A stretch of DNA of 64,000 bases from Novosphingobium sp. (GCA_024236215.1 JACKKX010000001.1:609501-673500); one strand, 5' to 3'; positions 52,783 through 62,069 are shown, numbered from the stretch's first letter. The notes: generated by a model from the letters alone, not told the origin. Numbers and translations are program-made.

Positions 52783-55091
52783 TGACGAAACCCGCGCCGA
52801 ATTCCGAAAGCGTCAGGGTGACGGCGCGTCGCTCGGCCATTCCTTTTGCCTTGCTGTCGCTCGGACTCTCCTTTCCCGGTTCGGCCAGGGCTGATGCAAC
52901 CGATGCACCACAGACCAGTTCGAGTTCTACCCCATACGTTGATCGACTGATCGACGACGGAAAACTTGAACCGCTAATGTCAGCCAGTGACGAAAAGGCG
53001 ACGAACACCAAGGGCAATGTGAGATCGCTCATCGTCGAATTGGGCGGATCAGTCATCTCACCAAAATCGAGTGTTACCGGTATCGACACGTCCGCACTGG
53101 ACCACGTCCAGCGGGAGGCGGGCATCTCGGTATCCGGCAGGTATCAGACCGACAATTTCGGCCTACTGGGGCTTGACGCACAATTGAGGCGCGGTTCGAA
53201 TTCCGGCCCTTTTGGCAGCACATCCGCAGACTCGTGGAGCGGGTCGGCTGCACTCACCAGCCAATACCTGCCGCTAGGAGATGGCTGGCTTGTCGATGGT
53301 GCCGTTGGCACCACCTCGACACCTGCGATCGCACTCGTTCGCCAGCAGACCCGATTCTACCTGCCCGCCTCTCCAATTCTTGGTGGGGCGGTTGTATTCA
53401 ACGGGTATCGAAAAATTGCACCGTCCCAGACAAACGGCGAAGCGAAACCATTCGCGACCCTCAATCTTTCTGTGGGGGAACCCGGATTACTCGGTGGCCT
53501 GCGGCTTTCCGACTTTACCGGACTGTCCGGTCTGGCGATTTCCGGCGGCGGGCAGATCGATCTTTCTTCGCGCTGGTCCGCAGGTGTGCAGGCCATTGCC
53601 GTCAGAGATACTGTTGATCCCTACGCGGTCATCTTGCAGTCAACGCCTTCTTCCAGTTCCAAGGCTCGTGTTTCATCGCAAGGGGCGCTGGGAACAATCG
53701 CATTCTCGGACAATGGTTTCAAGATTCAGGCAAACGCAATCTGGACGCACCGTTCCGGCCAAAGCATCGTCTCGGATCCGTTGGGTGCGCAAGGCGCGGC
53801 CGGTGGCGGATGGATTGACGCCAGCTTTCGTTCCGGCCGAACCTATCAGAGCGGCGGCCTGTATTACTTCGGACCTGGACTTTCTTGGGGCACGTCGGCC
53901 CTCATCAACAATGCCTACGGCGGATATTACCGCCTATCGACGTCGTCGCAGCGCTGGCGCTGGACGTTAAATCTCGATGCGGCCGATTCTGTCGATGGCA
54001 GCAGTGCAAGCGGCGTGGTCGTAAATGCCGATGTGCGCAGAAAACTGAACTTCACAACATCGGTGGGCGTAAACAGCACTCTCCGCATTGCGAACGGGCA
54101 AACTTCCACGCAACTGCTCGGATATGTCGAGTTCCCGACACGTTTGGGTTCATCGCGCGCGGAAGCAGGCTGGAGCCATGATCTCTTCTCGAACCTATAC
54201 CGTATCGACTTCAATCAGAACTGGTCATTGCCCGCGTGGATGCCCTCGGGAAGTCGGCTCAGCACGCAAGCCTCGTACCAGCGAATGCAACAGTCCTCGA
54301 ACTCCCCTTACCTTCTGGACGGCAGCAGCGCACAGCGGTCGAACAGTTTCGGGGTTGCCGTCAGCGCGGGTGCGACGCCGTTCAGCGGCGTCAATTTCGA
54401 CGCAACAATTGCCTATAACTCGAACGGCAATTCCTCGGCCACCAGTGTATATGGTCCTGTCGATTCAACCGGTGGCGCACTGGGAATTCTATCATCACAG
54501 CAAGGCCAAGCATTCTCAGCTACAATCGTCGCCAATGTCCGGCTTTCGTCACGTTGGAGTCTGACGGCTTCCTATACTGACACGACCTCAAGCCTTACCT
54601 CTACTTATGGTCTCGCCAGCATCTACTCGTCCCCGCTGGGCCTGACCCCGGCTCAAGCCATCGCGGCGCAACGCAGTTCCTACCATCTTCGAGCTGGTTA
54701 TCTGACCCTGCGTTATTCCGCGTCCGCAGGTCGACCGCGAGGTATGCTCGGACTTCGCGAATATCCGCTAGGTGGCACGGGCGTTCTTGAAGGCCGCGTC
54801 TATCTCGATACCAATTCCAATCACAACAGGGAGCCCTCCGAAAAGGGCGTTCCGGGGATCGTCGTTATTCTCGATGGTATTCAGGCAGTGCGCACCGATC
54901 AGGCTGGCTACTATCGTTTCGACGCTGTTTCCGATGGTCCACACCGCGTGACCTTGAACGCGGACGCCTTGCCATTGCCTTGGGTCATCGAAGCGGACGA
55001 CAAACGCCAAACGGGCGCGCCATATGTCGCCTCCGTTAATGTCGGTGTGCGCTCGACAACGATTCTCGATATTGCAGCGGAAAAGGAATGA
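52782..55091 (+). CDS. outer-membrane usher-like barrel with C-terminal SdrD-B-like domain
   Basis: The 769-residue product has a signal peptide (about 1-30), a spacer, and a long series of beta-strand repeats (about 120-650) typical of an outer-membrane barrel: LGGSVISP, GLLGLDAQLRRGSN, YQSGGLYYFGPGLSWG, RWSLTASYTDTTSSL. The last 105 residues contain LEGRVYLDTNSNHNREPSEKGVPGIVVILDG..AVRTDQAGYYRFD, an SdrD-B-like or carboxypeptidase-regulatory-like fold. It is near the size of an usher (about 800), and follows the chaperone gene, but I do not see the classic usher N-terminal domain or plug. The ATG at 52782 is chosen over the TTG at 52779. Confidence 0.6.
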   Translation: MTKPAPNSESVRVTARRSAIPFALLSLGLSFPGSARADATDAPQTSSSSTPYVDRLIDDGKLEPLMSASDEKATNTKGNVRSLIVELGGSVISPKSSVTGIDTSALDHVQREAGISVSGRYQTDNFGLLGLDAQLRRGSNSGPFGSTSADSWSGSAALTSQYLPLGDGWLVDGAVGTTSTPAIALVRQQTRFYLPASPILGGAVVFNGYRKIAPSQTNGEAKPFATLNLSVGEPGLLGGLRLSDFTGLSGLAISGGGQIDLSSRWSAGVQAIAVRDTVDPYAVILQSTPSSSSKARVSSQGALGTIAFSDNGFKIQANAIWTHRSGQSIVSDPLGAQGAAGGGWIDASFRSGRTYQSGGLYYFGPGLSWGTSALINNAYGGYYRLSTSSQRWRWTLNLDAADSVDGSSASGVVVNADVRRKLNFTTSVGVNSTLRIANGQTSTQLLGYVEFPTRLGSSRAEAGWSHDLFSNLYRIDFNQNWSLPAWMPSGSRLSTQASYQRMQQSSNSPYLLDGSSAQRSNSFGVAVSAGATPFSGVNFDATIAYNSNGNSSATSVYGPVDSTGGALGILSSQQGQAFSATIVANVRLSSRWSLTASYTDTTSSLTSTYGLASIYSSPLGLTPAQAIAAQRSSYHLRAGYLTLRYSASAGRPRGMLGLREYPLGGTGVLEGRVYLDTNSNHNREPSEKGVPGIVVILDGIQAVRTDQAGYYRFDAVSDGPHRVTLNADALPLPWVIEADDKRQTGAPYVASVNVGVRSTTILDIAAEKE

Positions 55092-55101
55092 CGTAATTTT
55101 A

Positions 55102-55509
55102 CTATTCAATCCGCCCCGCCGGCAGTGTTGGATTGGCGGAACCATTTGAAGTTGCACCATTCCACCCAAAATCGTCGCTTGGGGCTCCACTCATCGAGCC
55201 ATAGTCTCCCTCGACATCTGTCGATGCTCCTGCCGGAGAACCATCCGGATTTACGATGATAATTTGGCCCGGTGCCGAAGTCACTGTCGATGCGGATTCC
55301 CCGGCAGCCCATGGATTCTTTGAGACGGCGACTCGACTTGCCGTCTCTGGAGAAGCTACGGGCGCGCGGCGCAGCTTGCCATCGAGGCTGAAGCTCAAAG
55401 CGGCAGCCCCGGCTGCAATGGCAATTACAAGCAAAAGTGTAGCCCATCGACCGAAGAGGGGAACATAACCGCTCTTATTCGTGACGATGTTGTTCTTGGG
55501 GAAGATCAA
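55102..55509 (-). CDS. small single-pass membrane protein, hypothetical
   Basis: The 135-residue product has one N-terminal transmembrane helix (about 22-42, ATLLLVIAIAAGAAALSFSL) followed by a Ser/Ala/Pro/Gly-rich, probably extended tail ending PTLPAGRIE. No Cys in the tail. It converges on the barrel gene, 10 bp apart. The upstream side is followed by the IS1380-family element, which could have removed its promoter. Function unknown. Confidence 0.55.
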   Translation of the reverse strand: MIFPKNNIVTNKSGYVPLFGRWATLLLVIAIAAGAAALSFSLDGKLRRAPVASPETASRVAVSKNPWAAGESASTVTSAPGQIIIVNPDGSPAGASTDVEGDYGSMSGAPSDDFGWNGATSNGSANPTLPAGRIE

Positions 55510-55634
55510 TCGTTGGCGGCAGCGGGCGTTTGAGCAGGCCGAGTGCCTCCGCTGCGTCTATTTCATCGCGTGGGATCGAGAGGCTTGCGGGTTTGATGGA
55601 GGGGCTCGGACGTTCAGCGGCACGGCCGCACTGG
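55510..55634. other. short region left of the IS1380-family transposase
   Basis: 125 bp without a convincing gene of its own. It should hold one end of the IS element; I could not match it to the sequence beyond 56984 well enough to state the terminal repeats. Confidence 0.3.
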
Positions 55635-56984
55635 CTATGTCGGGGCGGGCCTGAGGGCGGCGGCGATGATCCGGAACAGGGCGGCGTCGGGACAGGCGGA
55701 AGCGAAGGCGACCCGGATGCGGGAGGCGGTCTCGATGACGCGTGCGGCGACTTTGAGGAGCCGCAGGCGCAGGGTCGCGAACTCAGCGTTGGCAAGCGCG
55801 GCTGCCTTGGGGATGGCCTGCTGGATGCGCCACATCAGCCAGAATGCGGCGGTGTGCAGGATCAGCCGCATCTGATTGGCGTTGGCTGATCGGCATGACG
55901 TGCGATCGCTGGCGAGCTGGGCCTTGTGCAACTTGATGAGGTTTTCGGCCTGGCCGCGGGCGCAGTAGAGTGTGTCGTAGATGTGCTCGGCCGAGCCCTG
56001 CTCGAGCGAGGTGACGACGTAGCGGATATCCATGCCGAGCGTGCTGGCCTCGATCCGGGCGACGACACGGCGCTGGCATTTCCAGCTTTTCGCCCCGTAG
56101 CGGGTCTGGGCATAATTTCGCAGGACCACGTGCTGTTCCTCGGCCCGCTTGACCGCGCAGGCATCGGCAATCTTCACGATCTGTGGATCGGCGCGCAGCA
56201 CAGCGTTGGTGGGCAGGCCGAAGACATAATCGATGCCCTGTGCCTCGCAGAAGTTCATGACCTCGGGTCTGCCGTAGTGGCCGTCGCCCCGGATCGTGAT
56301 GTGGGTCGTGGGCCAGTGCCTCTGGATCTGCCGCACCAGGCGACGGATATGGCCCGCGGCCTCCGCGCCGCTCGGCGTCTTGCCGGTGCGCAGCAGCATG
56401 GCGACCGGCCGCCCCGTTGCCGTGTCGTAGACGTGGATCGGCAGGAAACAGCGCTCACCGTGATGCCCGTTCCAGAACGATAACTGCTGGTAGCCGTGCA
56501 CGACATCGCAGGTGTCATCGATGTCCAGCGTCACCGCCTCGGGCGGGGATGGATAACTGGCGCAGTAGATGTCGACCATCGCGGCCATCATGCGGGCCAG
56601 CTCGCGCGTGGTGGGTGCGTTTTCCCAGCGGCTCATCGTCGGTTGGCTGGCAAGGCCCGCGCCCGAACCCGGTAGCTTGCCCAGCGCCAGGCGGAAGCCG
56701 GGATCGTCACGCAGGGCGTCGAGGTCGTCGGCGTCCTCGTAGCCGCAGGCAATCGCCAGAACCCGAGCCCGCAGGATGTCATCCAGCTTGTGGACCACCC
56801 GCGAAGGATCGCGCCGATCGGCGATGCAGGTGGCCAGCTGCCTGCAGATGTCCATCTCGCGCTCGGCCTGCGCCAATAGCAGAACCCCGCCGTCCGACGT
56901 GATGCGACCGCCGTCGAAGGCAGCCGTGACTTTCTTGCGTTGGACCGCTGGGAATCGAAATGAGCTTGAGGTAACGTCGGTCAT
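55635..56984 (-). mobile_element. IS1380-family transposase (insertion sequence, ends not resolved)
   Basis: The 449-residue transposase has the IS1380 DDE pattern: FDGGRITSDGGVLLLAQAEREM at the N-terminus, first Asp in TLDIDDTCDVVHGYQQLSFWNGHHGE, second in IRGDGHYGRPEVMNF, and the C-terminal Glu in GQAENLIKLHKAQLASDRTSC. The ORF is uninterrupted. The coding region is given because terminal repeats and target duplication could not be fixed by eye. It separates the pilus-like cluster from the TadE-type genes. Confidence 0.88.
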
Positions 56985-57172
56985 GGCGGGTGTAGCCTAT
57001 GGCAATTTCTGTCCCGGAGCAGGGACGGCTTAGACACCCAATTTCTTACTTCAGAACAGAGCTTTACGCTACTCCCGCCTACCGCTCAGACACCCCTTGG
57101 TGCATAAGAGCGGATAATTCACCGACAAAGATTGCCATTGCTGATATTTGTCAATTTTGTCATTTGAGAACT

Positions 57173-57823
57173 TCAGCAACTATTGACCGCAAGGCCCTGA
57201 ACGTTCGTGATATCCTGGTTCGTTCTTTCACGAACATTGAAGGCGCTTTCATAGCGGATTTGTTGAGGCCCCCAGCCAGGTATCCCCGATACGAGGGGGG
57301 TATAATTATAAGTAACTTCAACAAACATGACAGCAGTGTTCTCAGCAGATTGTATCTTGTTGCCCTCGGCTCCCAATCCATCTACGAGCGAAGCATCATC
57401 GGCACCATCACCCTGTACGCCGTATCTTGGTGCGACATTCAATTCGCCATAGCACCGCTGCCAGTTGATCATTTGCCCCGCGTCTGCACCTGTCTTGCCG
57501 TTGGGCTCAAGCGACGACAGCACGATCCGTCCATTTTCCTTGAAGGAAAATGAGTTGCCCATCAAATCTGCGCCCGCAAACACTTCATAAATGTTTGACT
57601 CATCTATCCCGGTTCGAACGCGCCCGGCATTGTCTGCAACTGCAATTGCGATCTGGTTGAGTCGCATGTGCGTCATCGCCATCTGCGTAAGTTCTAGACC
57701 CCCGAATATCATCAGGAGGAGAATGGGCATTACGAACGCCATTTCAACCATAGCCACGCCACGACTGCACGACAAAATTCGTCGAACAATGCCGCGATGC
57801 TTTTGGGCAACAGATGTACGCAT
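57173..57823 (-). CDS. TadE/TadG-like pseudopilin
   Basis: The 216-residue product has a short basic N-terminus and a TadE-type hydrophobic segment (RGVAMVEMAFVMPILLLMIFGGLELTQMAMTHMRL) with the E-F-like motif VEMAFVMP. A periplasmic domain with two Cys follows. In Tad/Flp pilus systems TadE proteins are minor pseudopilins. The ATG at 57823 overlaps the stop of the preceding gene (TGATG). No tad ATPase or secretin is in the window. Confidence 0.8.
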   Translation of the reverse strand: MRTSVAQKHRGIVRRILSCSRGVAMVEMAFVMPILLLMIFGGLELTQMAMTHMRLNQIAIAVADNAGRVRTGIDESNIYEVFAGADLMGNSFSFKENGRIVLSSLEPNGKTGADAGQMINWQRCYGELNVAPRYGVQGDGADDASLVDGLGAEGNKIQSAENTAVMFVEVTYNYTPLVSGIPGWGPQQIRYESAFNVRERTNQDITNVQGLAVNSC

Positions 57824-58446
57824 CACACACACACCGTTGGCGGCACTCGTTGCCTGGAGTACGGCTGATTGCGAACGGCGGTCGTTGCGTGGATTCGGTA
57901 TTCGGACGACCACCCGAGCAGGGATGCCATCGGAAGAAGCCGAGGCATGGTTAGGGTCACATCATAAAGCACAACATCGTCGGCGCCGCCAATGCCTTGA
58001 CGACCGGCCACAGAATCAAATTCTCCGTTCTCATTTAAATCCTGAAAGCAGTCGCCGGGGTCATATCGCCCATTATGATTATAGTCGGTGATGATTTTCT
58101 CGCTTCGGCCTACGCCAGTGGAATCGTAGTAACTTTCGATATCAAGATCATATGTTGCATTTCGAGCGACTGTATCTGACCGCTTTTCGACCGCACATTT
58201 AATTTTCGCTTCAGTAGTAGCCCCTGCGCAATTTAGATCAGGACTCTCCAAAGATCCTGTCCGCGCAATGTCATTCAGTGCGCCCTGGAGCACCGAACGA
58301 GCATATGCCTGATAGCCGAGATCAAGTCCGCCGATGATGGCTGTGAGCAACACCGGAGCAACAAGCGCAAACTCCACCGCAGTCACGCCCCGATTATCTG
58401 GCTTGAGTGATCTTGCCCACGAACGGATATGATTCTGAATTGCCAT
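57823..58446 (-). CDS. TadE-like pseudopilin with calcium-loop-like repeat
   Basis: The 207-residue product has the TadE segment DNRGVTAVEFALVAPVLLTAIIGGLDLGYQAY, with the canonical VEFALVAP motif, and a periplasmic domain with three Cys. The stretch DYNHNGRYDPGDCFQDLNENGEFDS carries two D-x-N-x-N-G-x-x-D loops like those that bind calcium in other surface proteins. It follows the TadG-like gene after 11 bp. Confidence 0.85.
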   Translation of the reverse strand: MAIQNHIRSWARSLKPDNRGVTAVEFALVAPVLLTAIIGGLDLGYQAYARSVLQGALNDIARTGSLESPDLNCAGATTEAKIKCAVEKRSDTVARNATYDLDIESYYDSTGVGRSEKIITDYNHNGRYDPGDCFQDLNENGEFDSVAGRQGIGGADDVVLYDVTLTMPRLLPMASLLGWSSEYRIHATTAVRNQPYSRQRVPPTVCV

Positions 58447-58457
58447 AACCCTTCGTC

Positions 58458-60440
58458 CTACTTAACCAAACGCAGCGCACCGATTTGGTTGCCGATCTGC
58501 CGGAATCGCTCGATCAAGCTGTCACGGTCTGAGGAAGTGCTCGCCTGGCTCGCATTGCTGGCGCACCCTGTGAGATCGGAATTCAGTGACGTGTCGAATC
58601 CGATGACCCACACGGATGTGTTCATGTTCTTTGCCGCATTGCAGGCCATTCTGAAGCGCTGCTGATGTCGGGCAAGCTGGCTGGGGCAATTTCCTGCGCC
58701 GGTAACACGCATATCGTTCTGCTCGACGCCGTAAGCAGTAAGGACGTTGCAATAGGCTGTCTGGGCACCATCGGTCATGAAGATGATATGTCGGTTGCAC
58801 GGCATGCCATTGTATTCATCGCATCCATCAGCGAATACGCCTTCTGTCGAGATCATTCGCGCACCCCAGATCATGCCGATATCATGATACGTGCCACCGA
58901 CTGTCTGGAGTCCAGAAATATATCCTTCGAGTTCGTCCCGGGTCCATTCGGTTAGTCTGCGTGCCTCAGTGGGGCATGCCCAGTAACCTTGACTGTACGC
59001 ATAGTTCTTGATCCAGCCAGTGGTGCTGGTGTTGCTGGCGCTCGAAGTCGTCGAGGTGCTCCCGGCAGTTCTCGTGTAAACGACATCGGGGAACATTGGT
59101 CGCCAACGGCTCGAATCATCGGACGGTATCAGGTTGATGTTCAGGTCCAGCGCGGCTGACGGGATCGTCATGCTCGTTCCGCCATTTATCGATGTGGTCG
59201 TATCACGCTCCTCGATGCATCCGTTCCATGAGACGGACGAGTTGCTGCTGCCAGTCGCAACTGCGGCAAGCTGCTGAGCGTTGAAGCTTCCGCCCGGGTT
59301 AGCAACAGTCCCGGTTGCGTTGTTTGCGAGCAAAACGCTGCCCGAAGGCTCGATAAAGTCGCTGAGATCGTAGGTCTCGTTCCGGTAGGTCCAATTCGTA
59401 AAACCGCGACGCACGTTGTAGGTCGTCGTTTGGGTGATCTTCCAGCGGCGACAACTGCGATTGGTTCCTGTCGTGACAGGCGCGCCAGTCCAGCCCCAGT
59501 CAGAGCTTGCAACATAGCTCGCGCTGCTCGAACTTCCGCGATAGGTATAGCCATATGTCGAGGCCGGGGCAGGACCTCCGCCTGTGGAAGGTCCCGACGA
59601 TCCCCCCACCCAAGTTTGGCATTGCGAAGTGGAGCGCGTAGAGGCTGTCGGACTCGACGATCCCGCTCCGGAGCTTCCGCTGTAATATTCCCACGCTCCC
59701 GCATCTGTTGTCGGAGTGTTCGCAACCGCAACCACCTGATTGAAATTCGCCACTCGTGACGGATAGGTGCTCGACGTTCGTAGATAATCCGGATTGGCGT
59801 CGTACAAGAGGTGGCCGACGTTCACCGTGCTCGAATAGGGCACGATGGAATACCGCAAACGCAGCCCCTGACTCTCAAGCTGTTGCTGAACTGGCGCCAG
59901 TTCGTCGTAAAGCGCCATCACGGCTTCCTTAAGCGAATCGATCTTCGCCTCGCCATCGATTGGGTCGGCCATTGAGCCGGTTACGTCGAGCACCAACACG
60001 ACATCGGTATTAACGAAGTTGAGAGAAGCATCGCATGTCACATCGATTGGCATTCGCTCAAAGCCAAAGATCTGCATGAAAACGTTTGGTATGGATGTTT
60101 CGGCAGAAACCCGGATGACTCCGATTTCTGGTTTCGTAACCTCGGGTTCAAATCCTGCTGTACCGAACACTCCAGCAGGAAAATTGAAGCGAAAATATTT
60201 TTGGCCAGTGGTAGTTACGTTATCGTCAAGCTCATCGTTCTTCATGACGCGCCTGGCAGCCAGCGCTGACGAATCGCAAGCGCTTTGCAATTTACTCTTG
60301 GCCATGTAGGCTCGGCTGACATCAACCGCACTGCCGATCATCGCAATGAGCGGGATTAGGGCGACGGCGGCAATGAGCATCGTATTGCCGCGACAATCTC
60401 TCCTCAAGCGCCGCAACATCGCAGCCAGACCGGTCATCAT
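58458..60440 (-). CDS. TadG-like protein with von Willebrand factor A domain
   Basis: The 660-residue product has a TadG-type hydrophobic segment (RGNTMLIAAVALIPLIAMIGSAVDVSRAYMAKSKLQSACDSSALAARR), then a VWA domain with the MIDAS motif DVTGSMAD and FMTDGAQT. A long Ser/Thr/Gly-rich insertion (about 230-480) splits the VWA fold. Surface or pilus-associated. The ATG at 60440 is preferred because GGGGGCGACATAT precedes it. It is the first of three coupled genes; the IS5-type element lies about 180 bp upstream and could have displaced its native promoter. Confidence 0.85.
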   Translation of the reverse strand: MMTGLAAMLRRLRRDCRGNTMLIAAVALIPLIAMIGSAVDVSRAYMAKSKLQSACDSSALAARRVMKNDELDDNVTTTGQKYFRFNFPAGVFGTAGFEPEVTKPEIGVIRVSAETSIPNVFMQIFGFERMPIDVTCDASLNFVNTDVVLVLDVTGSMADPIDGEAKIDSLKEAVMALYDELAPVQQQLESQGLRLRYSIVPYSSTVNVGHLLYDANPDYLRTSSTYPSRVANFNQVVAVANTPTTDAGAWEYYSGSSGAGSSSPTASTRSTSQCQTWVGGSSGPSTGGGPAPASTYGYTYRGSSSSASYVASSDWGWTGAPVTTGTNRSCRRWKITQTTTYNVRRGFTNWTYRNETYDLSDFIEPSGSVLLANNATGTVANPGGSFNAQQLAAVATGSSNSSVSWNGCIEERDTTTSINGGTSMTIPSAALDLNINLIPSDDSSRWRPMFPDVVYTRTAGSTSTTSSASNTSTTGWIKNYAYSQGYWACPTEARRLTEWTRDELEGYISGLQTVGGTYHDIGMIWGARMISTEGVFADGCDEYNGMPCNRHIIFMTDGAQTAYCNVLTAYGVEQNDMRVTGAGNCPSQLARHQQRFRMACNAAKNMNTSVWVIGFDTSLNSDLTGCASNASQASTSSDRDSLIERFRQIGNQIGALRLVK

Positions 60441-60620
60441 ATATGTCGCCCCCATACTGCTGATGTCTTTGCAGCGGAAATGAGGAACTTTTGGCCAGAA
60501 ATGATTGAGAAAACGTAAACGCAGTGCCCTTGGGACAGGTCGCAAGACACTCTGCCACGCACTTGCTTGATGACCTTCCAGCAAGACGTGGTCCCTTGAG
60601 TAAATGATCTGATTGAAAAT

Positions 60621-61473
60621 TAGGCCGTGTTGACAAAAGGGATTCCCAAACGGGCCGAGTTCTGATTCAAGACTGCTCTTTGGGGAGCAGTCATGGGTCG
60701 CGGGGATTTGTCGGATGCGGAATGGGAGTTGATCGGGCCGCTGCTGCCGCCTGAGCGTGGTCGCTGGGCGCGCCCCGCTGGCGACAACCGGCGCTTCCTC
60801 AATGGAATGCTTCACGTTCTTCGGGTCGGGTGCCCCTGGCGCGATATGCATGAGCGGTATGGCAAGTGGAACTCGGTCTATGTCCGCTTCCGGCGTTGGG
60901 CCGAGCAAGGCGTGTGGGATGGCTTGCTGCAAACACTGGTCGATCTGGGTCTGACCGATGACTGGCAGCACATGATCGATAGCACCAGCGTTCGCGGCCA
61001 CGTCTCGGCAGTGGGCGGAAAAGGGGGGCTTGTGCGAACGCTCTTGGTCGATCACGCGGCGGCTTTACGAGCAAAATCCACGCCCGATGCGACAATCAAG
61101 GACGCCCTCTCGGCTTCATCCTGACCGGCGGCGAAGCGTCCGACTACACCGCCGCCGAGCCATTGATGCAAATCCCCGTCGTTACGCCCAAGGCACTGCT
61201 GGCGGACAAGGGATACGATGGTGACCGCTTCCGCGCGAGCCTGCTGATCCGGGGCATTCTGCCCATCATCCCGCCACGCTCGAACCGCAAGGTTCAAGAG
61301 CATCCTGCCTATCGCCGCTACAGGGATCGCAACCGCATCGAGCGCATGTTCGGCAAACTCAAGCAGCAGCGCCGCATCGCCACTCGCTACGACAAGACCG
61401 TCTTGTCCTTCGAAAGCTTCCTCAACCTCGCCGCTGCACGCCTATGGCTAAAGTCTTTTGTCAACACGGCCTA
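60621..61473. mobile_element. IS5-family insertion sequence (IS427-like group)
   Basis: Terminal repeats GGCCGTGTTGACAAAAG (60623-60639) and its exact complement at 61455-61471, 17 bp, flanked by TA at both sides (60621-60622, 61472-61473), the expected target duplication. The 849-bp element encodes one transposase in two frames. Complete and, by its perfect repeats, recent. Confidence 0.92.
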
Positions 61474-61474
61474 G
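60693..61474 (+). CDS. IS5-family transposase in two overlapping frames
   Basis: The first frame (60693-61124) has DLSDAEWELIGPLLPPERGR, GCPWRDMHERYGKWNSVYVRFRRW and the first catalytic Asp in DSTSVRGH. The rest of the DDE domain continues in the -1 frame from about 61030: ALGRSRGGFTSKIHARCDNQGRPLGFILTGGEASDYT, second Asp in LLADKGYDGDR, Glu in RYRDRNRIERMFGKLKQQRRIATRYDKT. The slip point is the A4G6 run at 61019-61028, as in other IS427-type elements with programmed frameshifting. The stop codon lies in the terminal repeat. Confidence 0.88.
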
Positions 61475-61562
61475 TATTCTGTTGATACTTATTTTCTAAG
61501 TGTGTTTCTAAGTGTGGATGTCACCAATTCGGCGAAGCGCCGCTTCAAAACAAGGAACAGTC

Positions 61563-61802
61563 ATGTTTTGGCCGAAGAGTTTGAAAATGCGCGTCGCTGG
61601 CTCGTTGGCTTTGTGCGCAATTCTCGCAGCGGTAGCTGTGGCTACCAGCCCTGCCGGTGTCTGTGTCAGAAGCCAGACTGGCATTCTGATCGCAAGCGCC
61701 TACTCAGAACTCCCGTTGCGGGCTGCAAGTGCTGCACAAATAATGTGTGCGCGCAACAATAACCGTCCAGTCCAACAGCTGTGGGCATCCGGAGGAAGAT
61801 AG
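61563..61802 (+). CDS. small protein with N-terminal hydrophobic segment, hypothetical
   Basis: A 79-residue product with AAGGA six bases before the ATG. It has a basic start (FWPKSLKMR), a signal-like stretch VAGSLALCAILAAVAVAT, and a short mature part with Cys (VCVRSQTG, IMCARNN). It resembles a secreted small protein or an entry-exclusion-type peptide, but I do not recognise a family. It faces traD from the left, 5 bp between stops. Confidence 0.45.
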   Translation: MFWPKSLKMRVAGSLALCAILAAVAVATSPAGVCVRSQTGILIASAYSELPLRAASAAQIMCARNNNRPVQQLWASGGR

Positions 61803-61807
61803 CCGCC

Positions 61808-62062
61808 TCAAAGCTCATTCGTCAGGCCTTGGTCGGCCTCGAATGCCCGCTTGCCCTTCCGCTTCCACAACACCAGCGCCTGTTCCCGATCTTCTCCGCG
61901 CAGCTTGGCCGCAACGGTGAGAAACGCGCCGTAGAGCGTGGCGCGATCATCGTCCGCGAGTTCGACCAGCCCGGCCTTCACGACCAGGCCGCCCAGTTCG
62001 ATCAGTTGCCGTGTGCGTTCGCGGCGCTGGACCTGCCATTCGCGCATGTCAGTGCGGGCCAT
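61808..62062 (-). CDS. traD: TraD-like conjugal transfer protein
   Basis: The 84-residue product contains RTRQLIELGGLVVKAGLVELADDDRATLYGAFLTVAAKLRGED..LWKRKGKRAFEAD, matching the small TraD of Ti-type transfer regions (not the F-type coupling protein). The ATG at 62062 has GAGG about seven bases before it and lies 7 bp after the traC stop. Longer starts inside traC are possible. In Ti plasmids traG follows; here it does not. Confidence 0.75.
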   Translation of the reverse strand: MARTDMREWQVQRRERTRQLIELGGLVVKAGLVELADDDRATLYGAFLTVAAKLRGEDREQALVLWKRKGKRAFEADQGLTNEL

Positions 62063-62069
62063 TGCTGCC

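Noticed and set aside
55475-55795. Minus-strand ORF spanning the left side of the IS1380-family gene
   Set aside because: It overlaps the transposase end in another frame and is Pro/Ser-rich without a family pattern.
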